Source: Prochlorococcus sp. AG-402-N08 (GTDB lineage: Bacteria > Cyanobacteriota > Cyanobacteriia > PCC-6307 > Cyanobiaceae). From it: 64,000 bases of DNA. The notes under the pieces are model-generated. The model made no database searches, had not been told where the DNA came from, and saw only the letters and a list, made by a program, of their open reading frames with translations. Numbering within the stretch: position 1 is the first letter of the stretch; each line of letters opens with the position of its first letter. Location of the stretch: positions 48,985 to 112,984 of the forward strand of contig QCIS01000007.1 in NCBI GenBank assembly GCA_003216535.1. Reading direction: 5' to 3'. The translations under genes were made by a program, and so were the position numbers. This document shows positions 63,855-64,000 of the stretch, in pieces.

Positions 63855-64000
63855 TTTCAGAATCCATCAGGGCATCAAGAGTTACAGCTGTTCTTACAAT
63901 AGCTTGATATCTTTTGATTATTTTACGATTTTTTTCTATAACTCGAGATAAATTCAAAGTGTCTTTTTCAGAATAACTAGATGTTAAATCGCTAGAATCT
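63829..64000 (-). CDS. Partial gene at right edge (3' end only)
   Basis: An open frame on the minus strand enters from beyond base 64000 and ends at a TAA at 63831-63829, inside the start of the DUF3122-like gene. The 57 visible codons read DSSDLTSSYSEKDTLNLSRV, then a helical, basic RKIIKRYQAIVRTAVTLDAL and a polar tail. It looks like the C-terminus of a small cytoplasmic helical protein. I do not recognise the family. The 26-bp overlap with the next gene suggests cotranscription toward ribD. Confidence 0.6.
   Translation of the reverse strand, partial: DSSDLTSSYSEKDTLNLSRVIEKNRKIIKRYQAIVRTAVTLDALMDSENEENYKIK

Noticed and set aside
1-64000. Prophage, integrase, transposase or CRISPR
   Set aside because: No such protein motif or regularly spaced repeat was seen on either strand.

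Overview
The window is very AT-rich DNA and looks like a high-light-type Prochlorococcus (marine picocyanobacterium). The support is base composition, cyanobacterial genes at both edges (a DUF3769/LptD-like start on the left; lexA, argF, ftsH, ribD and a DUF3122-like protein on the right) and a dense mosaic of surface-polysaccharide genes between them. It reads as one large cell-surface genomic island plus its conserved right flank. I see no integrase, transposase, CRISPR array, rRNA or phage structural gene.

Layout: (1) 1-834, start of an LPS-assembly-like protein running off the left edge. (2) 1090-4979, GDP-fucose/UDP-galactose block: intact gmd, galE and fcl, plus two decayed fragments, a manC 5' remnant beside gmd and a gmd 3' remnant directly before fcl. 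(3) 5094-10054, a minus-strand run of glycosyltransferases, a methyltransferase and a terpenoid-cyclase-fold-like protein. (4) 10197-18110, a sialic-acid-type pathway (neuC, neuB, neuA) joined to a Gfo/Idh oxidoreductase, a D-2-hydroxyacid dehydrogenase and an acetolactate-synthase-like ThDP enzyme, with two capsule-type GT-B proteins on the other strand. (5) 19756-22608, an AsnB-like amidotransferase and a convergent hydrolase. (6) 22768-26178, radical SAM/SPASM, nucleosidase, a second NeuB and a sugar N-formyltransferase. (7) 37876-26192 on the minus strand, a 12-gene run: a glycosyltransferase, the complete Kdo activation set kdsB-kdsD-kdsC-kdsA, a uronate epimerase, two nucleotide-sugar dehydrogenases (one with an N-terminal CBS-like extension), a dehydratase/epimerase, a perosamine-synthetase-like aminotransferase, a second NeuA and a TIM-barrel isomerase. 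(8) 37983-42084, an ABC flippase candidate, a WecA-like initiating transferase and an unknown protein. (9) 42184-54095, apt, an acyltransferase-3/SGNH protein, a CmoA homologue, methyltransferases, an EpsG-like polymerase, sdhA, a PhyH-like dioxygenase and an alkaline-phosphatase-fold protein. (10) 54349-55294, tRNA-Ala(GGC) beside a broken FkbM methyltransferase. (11) 55644-64000, Wzz/Wzc-like and Wza-like export proteins, then lexA, argF, ftsH, ribD, a DUF3122-like gene and a partial gene.

Together the genes make activated sugars (GDP-fucose, UDP-Gal, UDP-uronates, CMP-nonulosonates, CMP-Kdo and probably N-formylated amino sugars), assemble them on a polyprenyl carrier (WecA-like start, many glycosyltransferases), flip and polymerise them (ABC transporter, EpsG-like protein; no Wzx seen) and export the chain (Wza/Wzz-like). 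Frequent strand switches, tight overlaps within cassettes and gene remnants at cassette edges suggest modular gain and loss. The most interesting candidates are the neuA/oxidoreductase/ThDP cassette (possible branched-chain or modified nonulosonate), the probable N-formylperosamine or second nonulosonate route, the contiguous Kdo module, and two tandem LexA-box-like sites abutting the lexA start codon. All functions are read from the protein sequences; no database search was possible.
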